Shown one piece after another: positions 1-6,130 of a stretch of DNA of 6,153 nucleotides. The position numbers were made by a program, and so were the translations under genes. The DNA comes from Gallionellaceae bacterium. GTDB taxonomy: Bacteria; Pseudomonadota; Gammaproteobacteria; Burkholderiales; Gallionellaceae. The stretch lies in NCBI GenBank assembly GCA_003445795.1, contig DMCN01000020.1, forward strand, positions 590 to 6,742. Direction: 5' to 3'. Under the pieces are notes generated by a model. The model saw only the letters and a program-made list of their open reading frames with translations. It had not been told where the DNA came from and did not search any database. Each line of letters opens with the position of its first letter. The first letter of the stretch is position 1.

Positions 1-1181
1 TGCACCGACACGCAGGCGCATTCGCCCGCCGCATACAGGCCGTGCACCACTTCTTCCGGGCCGTGGTGATAGGGCGCGATAACCTGCCCGTGATAGTTGG
101 CGGGAATGCCGCCCATCATGTAATGCGCAGTCGGCACCACGGGGATCGGGTCTCTGGCCGGATCGACGTGGGCGAATTTCAGCGCGATCTCGCGGATGCC
201 GGGCAGGCGGCTTCGGATCACGTCGTCGCCGAGATGGTCCAGCTTGAGCAGGATATGGTCGCCGTGCGGACCGCAGCCGCGCCCCTCGTTGATCTCCACG
301 GTGATGGCGCGCGACACCACGTCGCGGCTGGCCAAGTCCTTGGCTGTCGGCGCATAGCGCGGCATGAAACGTTCGCCGTCCTTGTTCACCAGATAGCCGC
401 CCTCGCCTCGCACGCCTTCGGTGATCAGCACACCAGCACCGTGCACGCCGGTGGGGTGGAACTGGAAGAACTCCATGTCTTCAAGCGGGATGCCCGCGCG
501 CGCCGCCATACCTAGGCCGTCGCCGGTGTTGATGTAGGCATTGGTGCTGGCCGAGAAGATGCGCCCCGCACCGCCGGTGGCGAACAGGGTCGCGCGCGCC
601 TGCAGGATCATCACTTCGGAAGTCTCGATCTCCATCGCCACCACGCCGAGTACGTCGCCGTCCTCGTCACGGATCAGGTCGAGCGCCTTCCATTCGATAA
701 AGAAGTTGGTGTTGGCTTTGACGTTCTGCTGATACAGGGTGTGTAACAGCGCATGGCCGGTGCGGTCGGCGGCAGCACAGGCGCGCGGTACCGGGTTCTT
801 GCCATAGTCCTGCATGTGGCCGCCGAAGGGACGCTGGTAGATCTTGCCGCTGTCGAGCCGGTCGAACGGCATGCCGAAATGTTCCAGCTCATAGACCACT
901 TCGGGCGCAGCGCGGCACATGTATTCGATGGCATCCTGGTCGCCCAGATAGTCCGAACCTTTCACGGTGTCGTACATATGCCAGTGCCAGTTGTCCTCAT
1001 TGACGTTGCCCAGCGAAGCAGCGATACCGCCCTGCGCCGCGACCGTGTGCGAACGCGTTGGAAATACTTTAGAGAGTACTGCGACCTTGAGCCCAGCCTG
1101 CGAGAGCGTGAGCGCCGCGCGCATACCCGCGCCGCCCGCGCCCACCACCACCACATCGAATGTTCTTTTCGTTATCGCCAT
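1..1181 (-). CDS. sdhA: Succinate dehydrogenase flavoprotein subunit, 3'-truncated by window edge
   Basis: Catalytic subunit of respiratory complex II: it oxidises succinate to fumarate on covalently bound FAD and passes electrons to the SdhB iron-sulfur subunit on the cytoplasmic face of the membrane. Reading from the ATG at 1181, 393 codons are open to the window edge, about two thirds of the usual ~590 residues. Visible landmarks are the FAD dinucleotide motif GAGGAG (14-19), SHTVAAQGG with the His that carries FAD (H45), HPTG with H242, the RGEGGY segment, RDVVSR, and HYMMGG with H353. H45 and H242 fall at the same positions as in the E. coli enzyme. The start is 2 nt after the sdhD stop, with a GGGGA element about 9 nt upstream, so translation is probably coupled. 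The C-terminal capping end and sdhB should lie just beyond position 1. No defect is seen in the part present. Confidence 0.97.
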   Translation of the reverse strand, partial: MAITKRTFDVVVVGAGGAGMRAALTLSQAGLKVAVLSKVFPTRSHTVAAQGGIAASLGNVNEDNWHWHMYDTVKGSDYLGDQDAIEYMCRAAPEVVYELEHFGMPFDRLDSGKIYQRPFGGHMQDYGKNPVPRACAAADRTGHALLHTLYQQNVKANTNFFIEWKALDLIRDEDGDVLGVVAMEIETSEVMILQARATLFATGGAGRIFSASTNAYINTGDGLGMAARAGIPLEDMEFFQFHPTGVHGAGVLITEGVRGEGGYLVNKDGERFMPRYAPTAKDLASRDVVSRAITVEINEGRGCGPHGDHILLKLDHLGDDVIRSRLPGIREIALKFAHVDPARDPIPVVPTAHYMMGGIPANYHGQVIAPYHHGPEEVVHGLYAAGECACVSV

Positions 1182-1183
1182 CT

Positions 1184-1531
1184 TTAGAGTCCCCAAAGTA
1201 TCTGCACCGACCAGATCACATAGAGGATCAACGCCAGTATGACCAACACATGGATAAGCAGGCGGATGCCTGCCGGTTTCACGTAATCCATCACAATATC
1301 GCGCACGCCGATCCAGGCGTGGTAGAACAGGCTCAGCAGGAACAGTAGCGAGAACGTGCGCATCACATTGCCCGAGAACAGATAGACCCAGGTGTCGTAA
1401 CCGAAACTCGGTTGCAGCAGCAGATAGACGGCGACCACGACCACATAGACCGCCATCACCACCGCGGTGACGCGCTGCGCCAGCCAATCGCGCAGACCGT
1501 AGTGCGCTCCCGTGACGACGCGGTTCACCAT
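1184..1531 (-). CDS. sdhD: Succinate dehydrogenase membrane anchor subunit SdhD
   Basis: One of two small integral membrane subunits that anchor complex II, share heme b and form the ubiquinone site. The product is 115 residues, the same length as E. coli SdhD. Three hydrophobic segments lie near residues 18-40, 48-76 and 88-112. The motif HAWIG gives H71, the family heme-b ligand, and DYVKP gives D82 and Y83; Y83 is the family quinone-site tyrosine. These positions coincide with the E. coli numbering. The frame stays open further upstream, but the start at 1531 is chosen because it begins the aligned family sequence and has a GGGAG Shine-Dalgarno-like stretch about 8 nt before it. The ATG overlaps the last 7 nt of sdhC, and the TAA stop is 2 nt before sdhA, indicating one polycistronic, translationally coupled message. 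Confidence 0.95.
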   Translation of the reverse strand: MVNRVVTGAHYGLRDWLAQRVTAVVMAVYVVVVAVYLLLQPSFGYDTWVYLFSGNVMRTFSLLFLLSLFYHAWIGVRDIVMDYVKPAGIRLLIHVLVILALILYVIWSVQILWGL

Positions 1532-1899
1532 AGTTTCGCTCCCAGCAGAACGGTCAGCGTCAGGCTGACCGCCAGCACCCATTTGCTGCCGGCGCGCGCT
1601 GCGGCAAGCGTCGGCAACAGGTGCAGGTCGATGGCCAGATAACGCAATCCGGCGCAGAAGTGATGCAGGAAAGCCCACATCAATCCAAACAACACCACTT
1701 TGAGCAATGGATTTGCCAGCACATCAGTCAGATTGGTGTAAGTTTCGATCGAGCGCAGACTCTGGTCGAGGATCATCAACAGCAGCGGCAACGCAAGAAA
1801 AAGAACTGCACCGCTTGCGCGATGCAGGATGGACACATAACCGGAGAGCGGCAGTTTGATCAGGTGCAGTGCAAGATGCTTAGGGCGTGGTTTATTCAT
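1525..1899 (-). CDS. sdhC: Succinate dehydrogenase cytochrome b556 subunit SdhC
   Basis: First gene of the sdh operon: the cytochrome b membrane subunit of complex II, which helps bind heme b and ubiquinone. It has 124 residues, close to the E. coli 129. The N-terminal RP (5-6) followed by SILHRASG (S23, H26, R27) is the family signature around the quinone site; HHFCAGLR contains H80, equivalent to the heme ligand H84 of E. coli. Hydrophobic segments lie near 20-46, 63-88 and 106-123. The gene ends in AAACTATGGTGA, where the ATG of sdhD is embedded, giving a 7-nt overlap. The start at 1899 has only a weak and distant GAGG (about 13 nt upstream), so initiation may be modest or depend on other signals. 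It faces mdh across a 204-bp divergent region. Confidence 0.95.
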   Translation of the reverse strand: MNKPRPKHLALHLIKLPLSGYVSILHRASGAVLFLALPLLLMILDQSLRSIETYTNLTDVLANPLLKVVLFGLMWAFLHHFCAGLRYLAIDLHLLPTLAAARAGSKWVLAVSLTLTVLLGAKLW

Positions 1900-2103
1900 T
1901 TCGTTGTTCTGACCTCAAGCAAATTCCGATGGGCCAATCCTACACCGAGCCGTGGCGGGAGAAAAGCAAAAGGACTATGATCAAACCCGAAATCGTCTGG
2001 AGAAGAAAAATTTAATAATCACATTCGGATAATTAATAATCGGATACCGGAAACTGGATATCGCAATCGTCCATAATCCGGACCACCAACCAGAGAGGAC
2101 ATC
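1900..2103. promoter_or_regulatory. Divergent control region between sdhC and mdh
   Basis: No gene is seen in these 204 bp. Because sdhCDA reads left and mdh reads right, both promoters must lie here. The mdh side (about 2005-2046) is much more AT-rich than the surroundings. The sequence TTAATAATC occurs twice, at 2012-2020 and 2033-2041, 21 bp apart. GGATA occurs three times, starting at 2027, 2042 and 2056. Such repeats at roughly one and a half or two helical turns could be operator half-sites, but no known regulator motif is recognised. A good Shine-Dalgarno sequence, AGAGAGGA (2092-2099), serves mdh. Confidence 0.55.
2012..2040 (+). promoter_or_regulatory. Candidate sigma70 promoter for mdh
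   Basis: A -35-like TTAATA (2012-2017, four of six consensus bases) is followed after exactly 17 bp by AATAAT (2035-2040, five of six consensus bases). It lies in the AT-rich part of the intergenic region, about 64 bp before the mdh start. Both boxes sit inside the two TTAATAATC repeats, so a protein bound to those repeats would compete with RNA polymerase. The prediction is by eye only, and AT-rich DNA yields such matches by chance. Confidence 0.3.
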
Positions 2104-3096
2104 ATGAAAGCTCCTATCCGTGTCGCAATCACCGGCGCCGCCGGACAGATCGGTTACAGCATGCTGTTCCGTATCGCCAACGGCGATATGCTGGGCCGCG
2201 AACAACCCATCATCCTGCAACTGCTCGACATCCCCCAGGCGCAACAGATGTTGCGCGGCGTGGCGATGGAACTGGAAGACTGCGCCTTCTCCAGCCTGCA
2301 ACAAGTCATTTGCACCGACGATCCTCGCGTCGCCTTCCGCGATGCCGAGGTCGTACTGCTGGTCGGCGCGCGTCCTCGCAGCAAGGGCATGGAGCGCAAG
2401 GACCTGCTCGAGGCCAACGGCGCCATCTTCTCCGAGCAAGGCCGCATCCTCAACGAAGTCGCCGCGCGTCATGTGAAAGTTCTGGTGGTCGGCAACCCCG
2501 CCAACACCAACGCGCTCATCGCGATGAAGAACGCGCCCGACCTCGACCCGCGCAACTTCAGCGCCATGATGCGGCTGGACCACAACCGCGCCATCACACA
2601 GATTGCCCTCAAGCTGTTCCAGCCCATCCAGGACATCAAGAAGATGGTCATCTGGGGCAACCACTCCGGCACGCAGTATCCCGATCTGTCGCATGCCGAG
2701 ATCCGCGGTCGCAAGGTGATCGATGTGTTGCACCAGAACGGCTGGGAAGAATGGGTGGAGAGCGAGTTCATCCCCACCGTGCAGAAGCGCGGCGCGGCAG
2801 TCATCGAAGCGCGCGGCTTAAGCAGTGCGGCCAGCGCGGCGAACGCCGCCATCGGCCACATGCACGACTGGCTGCTGCATTCGCACCACAACGACTGGGT
2901 CACCATGAGCGTGCCGTCGGACGGCAGCTACGGCATCCCGGAAGGCGTGATCTACGGTTTCCCGGTCACCTGCCGCAACGGGCACTACAGCATCGTGAAG
3001 GACCTGCCGATCAGCGAACTGGGGCGCAAGCACATGCTGGACAGCCACCAGGAACTTCTCGGCGAGCGCGAACTCGTCAAGCATCTGCTCGGATAG
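2104..3096 (+). CDS. mdh: Malate dehydrogenase (NAD-dependent, cytosolic type)
   Basis: Interconverts malate and oxaloacetate with NAD in the cytoplasm, the last step of the TCA cycle. The product has 330 residues, as expected for the long cytosolic-type family found in many proteobacteria and actinobacteria. Visible features are the NAD-binding loop GAAGQIG (11-17), D42 at the end of the second strand (NAD ribose contact), the mobile-loop arginines R92 and R98 within GARPRSKGMERKD, NPANTN (131-136), the LDHNR motif with proton-relay D159 and substrate-binding R162, and catalytic H187 in WGNHSGTQ. All catalytic residues are intact. The start is well supported by AGAGAGGA ending 4 nt upstream. 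The stop is only 6 nt from the end of the convergent small gene, leaving no room for a separate terminator. Divergent placement beside sdhCDA suggests joint TCA-cycle control. Confidence 0.97.
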   Translation: MKAPIRVAITGAAGQIGYSMLFRIANGDMLGREQPIILQLLDIPQAQQMLRGVAMELEDCAFSSLQQVICTDDPRVAFRDAEVVLLVGARPRSKGMERKDLLEANGAIFSEQGRILNEVAARHVKVLVVGNPANTNALIAMKNAPDLDPRNFSAMMRLDHNRAITQIALKLFQPIQDIKKMVIWGNHSGTQYPDLSHAEIRGRKVIDVLHQNGWEEWVESEFIPTVQKRGAAVIEARGLSSAASAANAAIGHMHDWLLHSHHNDWVTMSVPSDGSYGIPEGVIYGFPVTCRNGHYSIVKDLPISELGRKHMLDSHQELLGERELVKHLLG

Positions 3097-3102
3097 ATAA
3101 AC

Positions 3103-3294
3103 TCAGAAACGGTTCGTCGGGTCGGAAGGCTCGTTACGCTCCACGTAATACACGCACACGTCCTCGAAGTTCGGATCCACCTTGTCGAGGATGGCTGTGC
3201 ATAACAGCCCGTCCGGGTCTTCGCGCATCCTGATCGTCTTGCCGCACCTTCCGCAAGACGCGGGCAAGTTGGCTGGTTTGTTGCCGTTTCTCAC
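3103..3294 (-). CDS. Small four-cysteine hypothetical protein
   Basis: I do not recognise this gene. With a GTG start at 3294 it encodes 63 residues: a basic N-terminus, then C14-G-R-C17, an acidic/basic stretch, C32 and C47, and a polar tail. Four cysteines, two of them in a CxxC pair, suggest a small metal-binding (zinc-ribbon-like) or redox protein, but the spacing is irregular and no known fold is assigned. Support for coding is the GC-rich third-position bias, the charged non-repetitive sequence, and a strong AGGAG at 3304-3300 exactly 5 nt before this GTG. The frame remains open to an ATG at 3342 (79 residues) and has another GTG at 3300, but neither has a well-placed ribosome binding site. 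It converges on mdh with a 6-nt gap and diverges from the MEMO1-family gene. No signal peptide or membrane segment is seen. Confidence 0.6.
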   Translation of the reverse strand: MRNGNKPANLPASCGRCGKTIRMREDPDGLLCTAILDKVDPNFEDVCVYYVERNEPSDPTNRF

Positions 3295-3560
3295 TTTCAC
3301 TCCTGTGCTCTCTCTCCTGAACTGCATTTGGGGGCCGCGCATATCCTTGCGACGTGCCCGATATCAGCAATGCAAGCTCTGTGCCACATACCGGCACTCG
3401 TGAGGCCCTATAGCACGGCGGCATATCAATGCAGCGCCAAGCGCGCATAATGGGACAACGTCCATATCGCGTCACATGTGATGGATGCGCGTCAGCGGAT
3501 CGGTGCTTGAATACTCGCATCAGGCCGCCATATTACGGGTATCACCCGATGGAGATCGCC
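3295..3560. promoter_or_regulatory. Divergent intergenic region before the MEMO1-family gene
   Basis: These 266 bp hold no convincing gene. The plus-strand frame of the downstream gene is open from 3429, but the extra 44 residues lack the family look and a ribosome binding site. A pyrimidine-rich run at 3308-3318 is the complement of a second purine-rich AGGAG stretch before the small four-cysteine gene. Promoters for both flanking genes should be here; only the plus-strand one has a reasonable candidate. Confidence 0.45.
3507..3536 (+). promoter_or_regulatory. Candidate promoter for the MEMO1-AMMECR1 pair
   Basis: TTGAAT (3507-3512, four of six -35 bases) and TATTAC (3531-3536, four of six -10 bases) are separated by 18 bp. 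The predicted transcript would begin about 20 bp before the start at 3561, giving a short leader with the GGAGA ribosome binding site. The match is moderate and found by eye. Confidence 0.35.
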
Positions 3561-4364
3561 ATGACTGTCTGCCGTCCACCTGCTGTTGCCGGAACGTTCT
3601 ATCCCGCCGATGCCGGACAGCTCACACACGAGGTGCAGGGTTTTCTCGGCGCTGCCCAATCCCACTCTTTGAAACCCAAGGCGCTGATCGCTCCGCACGC
3701 GGGCTACATCTATTCCGGCGCGGTCGCAGGAAACGCCTATGCCTCATTGAAAAAGATCGCCCACCGCATCCATCGCGTGGTGCTGCTCGGACCAACGCAC
3801 CGTGTAGCAGTCCAAGGGTTGGCGTTGCCCGACACCGAGGCCTTCGACACACCGCTTGGGCGCATCCCGCTGGATCTCGCCGCAATGCGCGACGTCGCGC
3901 AGTTGCCGCAGGTCGTGGTGAACGGTGCAGCCCATGTCCAGGAACATTCGCTGGAAGTGCAACTGCCATTTTTGCAAAGCGTACTGGACGACTTCACCCT
4001 GCTGCCGCTGGCCGTCGGCCGTGCGACGGCGGAAGAAGTGGCCGAGGTGCTGGAAGCGGTCTGGGGCGGCGATGAGACACTGATCGTGATCAGTTCCGAC
4101 CTGTCGCACTACCTGCCTTATGCGGCGGCACAGTTCGTCGACGGCAAGACTGCTGACGACATCATCAATCTGCGCCAGCCTATCGAACACGAGCAGGCCT
4201 GCGGCGGCACGCCGATCAGCGGCCTGCTGCTGGCGGCACGCAATCACCATCTCACGCCGCACCTGCTCGATTTGCGAAACTCCGGAGACACTGCGGGGTC
4301 TCATGACCAAGTGGTGGGTTATGCCGCGCTCGCCTTTACCGAGGAGATAGAACATGCAGACTGA
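3561..4364 (+). CDS. amrB: MEMO1-family protein (AmmeMemoRadiSam system protein B)
   Basis: Member of the MEMO1 family, whose fold is related to class III extradiol (LigB-type) dioxygenases. Human MEMO1 binds metal (copper or iron) through two His and one Cys; the bacterial function is unknown. The 267-residue protein shows the family start RPPAVAGTFYP (5-15), APHAGYIYSG with H46, LLGPTHR with H80, EHSLEVQLPFLQ (128-139), ISSDLSHY with H183, and ACGGTPISG with C214. H46, H80 and C214 match the human metal-site residues H49, H81 and C244 by motif, so the site looks intact. The ATG at 3561 is chosen over those at 3549 and 3429 because GGAGA lies 6 nt upstream and the conserved N-terminus begins right after it. 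The 3' end overlaps the AMMECR1 gene by 11 nt, indicating translational coupling and joint function. No signal peptide is seen, so it is probably cytosolic. Confidence 0.93.
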   Translation: MTVCRPPAVAGTFYPADAGQLTHEVQGFLGAAQSHSLKPKALIAPHAGYIYSGAVAGNAYASLKKIAHRIHRVVLLGPTHRVAVQGLALPDTEAFDTPLGRIPLDLAAMRDVAQLPQVVVNGAAHVQEHSLEVQLPFLQSVLDDFTLLPLAVGRATAEEVAEVLEAVWGGDETLIVISSDLSHYLPYAAAQFVDGKTADDIINLRQPIEHEQACGGTPISGLLLAARNHHLTPHLLDLRNSGDTAGSHDQVVGYAALAFTEEIEHAD

Positions 4365-4905
4365 ACGCGGGAAGATATTGCTGCCGATTGCACGCGCCGA
4401 GATTTCGCGCGCCTTGGGTGTGCCCCGTGCAGCGGATGAAAGCGCGTCCTGGCTGACCGAGCACGGCGCATGCTTCGTTACCCTCACGCAGGACGGCGAG
4501 TTGCGCGGTTGCATCGGCACGCTGCAGGCGCACCGGCCATTGTTAACCGATGTCAAAAGCAACGCGGTATCTGCCGCCCTGCGCGACCCGCGTTTCATGC
4601 CATTGAGCGTCGAGGAACTCGACATCACCACGGTCGAGATCTCGCTGCTCTCGCCGACCACCGCGATGGATGTCCGGGACGAGGCCGATGCGCTGGCGCA
4701 AATACGCCCCAACGTGGACGGCATCATATTCGAGTATGGCTCGTACCGCAGCACCTTCCTGCCGCAGGTATGGGAACAGTTGCCCCAGCCCCGCCAATTC
4801 ATGGCGCATCTCAGGCGCAAGGCCGGGCTGCCCGACGACTTCTGGGAAGAAGGCGTGAAACTGTCGCGCTATACCGTGACAAAGTTCAGTGAAGCAATCC
4901 CATAA
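4354..4905 (+). CDS. amrA: AMMECR1-family protein (AmmeMemoRadiSam system protein A)
   Basis: A 183-residue AMMECR1-domain protein. Its hallmark is LRGCIGT (50-56), with the family's conserved Cys; also visible are ALRDPRFMPLSVEEL (75-89) and FLPQVWEQLP (135-144), both typical of the domain. Its biochemical role is unproven; comparative-genomics work has proposed that AMMECR1, MEMO and a radical SAM enzyme cooperate in a modification reaction. GAGGAG (4341-4346) lies 7 nt before the ATG, inside the end of the MEMO1-family gene, which it overlaps by 11 nt in a different frame. The radical SAM partner often encoded nearby is absent from the window: 30 bp after this stop an IS110 element begins, so the partner may lie beyond it or elsewhere in the genome. 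The coding sequence is complete and undamaged. Confidence 0.93.
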   Translation: MQTERGKILLPIARAEISRALGVPRAADESASWLTEHGACFVTLTQDGELRGCIGTLQAHRPLLTDVKSNAVSAALRDPRFMPLSVEELDITTVEISLLSPTTAMDVRDEADALAQIRPNVDGIIFEYGSYRSTFLPQVWEQLPQPRQFMAHLRRKAGLPDDFWEEGVKLSRYTVTKFSEAIP

Positions 4906-4930
4906 ACCTAAATTCCGCAGTTGATGGGTT

Positions 4931-4942
4931 TGTAGATACCGT
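4931..4942 (-). other. Right junction of the IS110 element, with putative target and donor guide matches
   Basis: On the minus strand, ATCTACA (4937-4931) is exactly complementary to TGTAGAT at 6059-6053, on the 3' side of the first internal loop of the candidate bridge RNA, as expected of a right target guide. The overlapping ACGGTA (4942-4937), at the very end of the element, is repeated at 6013-6008 on the 5' side of the second internal loop, as expected of a left donor guide. The 7-nt and 6-nt matches are short, and it is their positions that make them suggestive. Confidence 0.45.
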
Positions 4943-4950
4943 CTTTCCGG

Positions 4951-5937
4951 TCAAGCGATTTTTGCATAATTGTGCTGATAAGGCTTGCGTGTTTTGAGTA
5001 CACCGAAGCACAAATGCACCAGCTTGCGCATTGCTGCACCGAGAGCGGACATCTTGGACTTGCCGCGGGCAAGTAGTCGGTCATAGACGGCTTTGACATG
5101 CGGATTGTGGCGCGTCGCCACGACCGCAGCCATGTATAGCACGGCGCGTATTCTGGCAGGCCCAGCTTTTGAGAGCCTGGCACGCCCCATCACCGAACTG
5201 CCCGACTGCCGTTCCACCGGCACCAAACCCAGATACGCCGCCAGTTGTTCGGCTGAACTGAACTCGTGGCTGCGCATCACCGAAAGCAGATTACCGCCTA
5301 CCTGCGGGCCAACCGCCGGGATGCTCTGGAGCAAGGCCATATCGTCCTTGAGGGTGGGGTGCCGATCAATGTGCTGGTCAATGTCCCGCTGCAGCTCGGC
5401 AAGCTGCTTGACCAGGAACTCGATGCTGTCGGCAAGGGATTGCCGTATCCGATCCGGTGTGTCGGTGGCGTCGGCCTTCTCCTGACGGTTGCGCTCACGC
5501 TGCAAATCCTGGGTGATGGCCTCGCGGCGTGATAACAGCGCTTGCAGCATTCGTGCCTCCGGGGCGGGTGGCGTCCAGGCAACAGGCTTGAGCAGGGCGC
5601 CGTAGCGCGCCAGCACAAAGCTGTCCACGCCATCGGTCTTGGTGCGCACCGCCAACCCGCGCCCGAAGTCTTTGACCTGCGCCGGATTGACAATGGAAAC
5701 CGTGATACCGGCATCCGCCAATGCCATAGCGGCTTGCTCGTGGTACACACCAGTGGCCTCCATGACGACATGCAGCGCCCCCGGAGAAACATTTTGTTTG
5801 GCAACCCAAGCCAGCAAATCAACGATGCCGGACTTGGCGTTGCTTACCACCTTGGTCTTGCGACGGCCACTGGCTTCGTCCAGCAGCAGGCAACAATCCA
5901 GCTTGGCTTTTGCGACATCCATACCGAGATAAAACAT
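4951..5937 (-). CDS. IS110-family transposase (DEDD recombinase)
   Basis: A 328-residue transposase that, in this family, uses a bridge RNA to pair donor and target DNA. The N-terminal RuvC-like domain shows GMDVAKAKLD with D7, VMEATGVYHE with E60, and KTDGVD with D102 and D105, completing the DEDD set. A coiled, charged linker (about 130-195) leads to the C-terminal Transposase_20 domain with LLQSIPAVGPQVG (202-214), a helix-hairpin-helix-like stretch, then YLGLVP and RQSGSS, where S245 is the likely catalytic serine, followed by RLSKAGPARIRAVLYMAA. All catalytic residues are intact with no frameshift, so the protein may be active. The ATG at 5937 is preceded by a near-perfect AGGAGGT 4 nt upstream. 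The stop at 4951-4953 lies about 12 nt from the inferred right end. Confidence 0.95.
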   Translation of the reverse strand: MFYLGMDVAKAKLDCCLLLDEASGRRKTKVVSNAKSGIVDLLAWVAKQNVSPGALHVVMEATGVYHEQAAMALADAGITVSIVNPAQVKDFGRGLAVRTKTDGVDSFVLARYGALLKPVAWTPPAPEARMLQALLSRREAITQDLQRERNRQEKADATDTPDRIRQSLADSIEFLVKQLAELQRDIDQHIDRHPTLKDDMALLQSIPAVGPQVGGNLLSVMRSHEFSSAEQLAAYLGLVPVERQSGSSVMGRARLSKAGPARIRAVLYMAAVVATRHNPHVKAVYDRLLARGKSKMSALGAAMRKLVHLCFGVLKTRKPYQHNYAKIA

Positions 5938-5959
5938 GATGACCTCCTGTTACAATGTT

Positions 5960-6130
5960 AGCCAACTTCGCCCACTTGCCTTGTGCATACAGGGTTTGCC
6001 CCTTGGCTACCGTTCAGTGTCTGTGCTGGCGAAAGGTGAAGCAGAGGGCATGATCTACATAACAAGGTCGAGCCTTAAGGTGCGAAACAAGCTTCCTCCG
6101 CTTCGTGTGGTGGTAGCTAACCACCACGGA
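5960..6130 (-). ncRNA. Candidate IS110 bridge RNA
   Basis: Non-coding DNA between the inferred left end and the transposase, read on the minus strand. Three structures follow each other. First is a 5' hairpin with a perfect 8-bp stem (6127-6120 with 6114-6107) and a 5-nt loop. Second is a 10-bp stem with one G-U pair (6104-6095 with 6047-6038), enclosing 47 nt that contain an inner hairpin (6076-6073 with 6067-6064). Third is a 9-bp stem with a 2-nt bulge (6033-6023 with 5975-5967), enclosing another small hairpin (6003-6000 with 5994-5991). A 5' hairpin followed by two stems with internal loops is the known plan of bridge RNAs: target-binding loop, then donor-binding loop. The exact 5' and 3' ends cannot be seen. 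The fold was found by eye, without energy calculation. Confidence 0.65.

Noticed and set aside
1937..1965. Possible sdhC promoter, TTTTCT (1965-1960) and TAGGAT (1942-1937) with 17-bp spacing on the minus strand
   Set aside because: Only three and four of six consensus bases match; too weak to list as a feature, though a promoter must exist in this region.
1981..2733. Long minus-strand open frame antisense to mdh
   Set aside because: It lies opposite a well-recognised malate dehydrogenase with all catalytic residues, and its translation has the His/Asp/Val-rich composition of a GC-rich shadow frame.
2310..3233. 307-codon plus-strand frame overlapping mdh and the small gene
   Set aside because: It is an Arg/Ala/Pro-rich translation of a shifted frame within mdh, without a ribosome binding site.
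3429..3560. N-terminal extension of the MEMO1-family protein
   Set aside because: The extra 44 residues lie before the conserved family N-terminus and have no supporting ribosome binding site, whereas 3561 has GGAGA at a proper distance.
3744..4820. 358-codon minus-strand open frame across the MEMO1- and AMMECR1-family genes
   Set aside because: Both plus-strand genes are clear family members with ribosome binding sites; the antisense frame has no recognisable domain and spans two genes.
4906..4935. Terminator after the AMMECR1-family gene
   Set aside because: No hairpin followed by a T-run is visible between the stop and the element.
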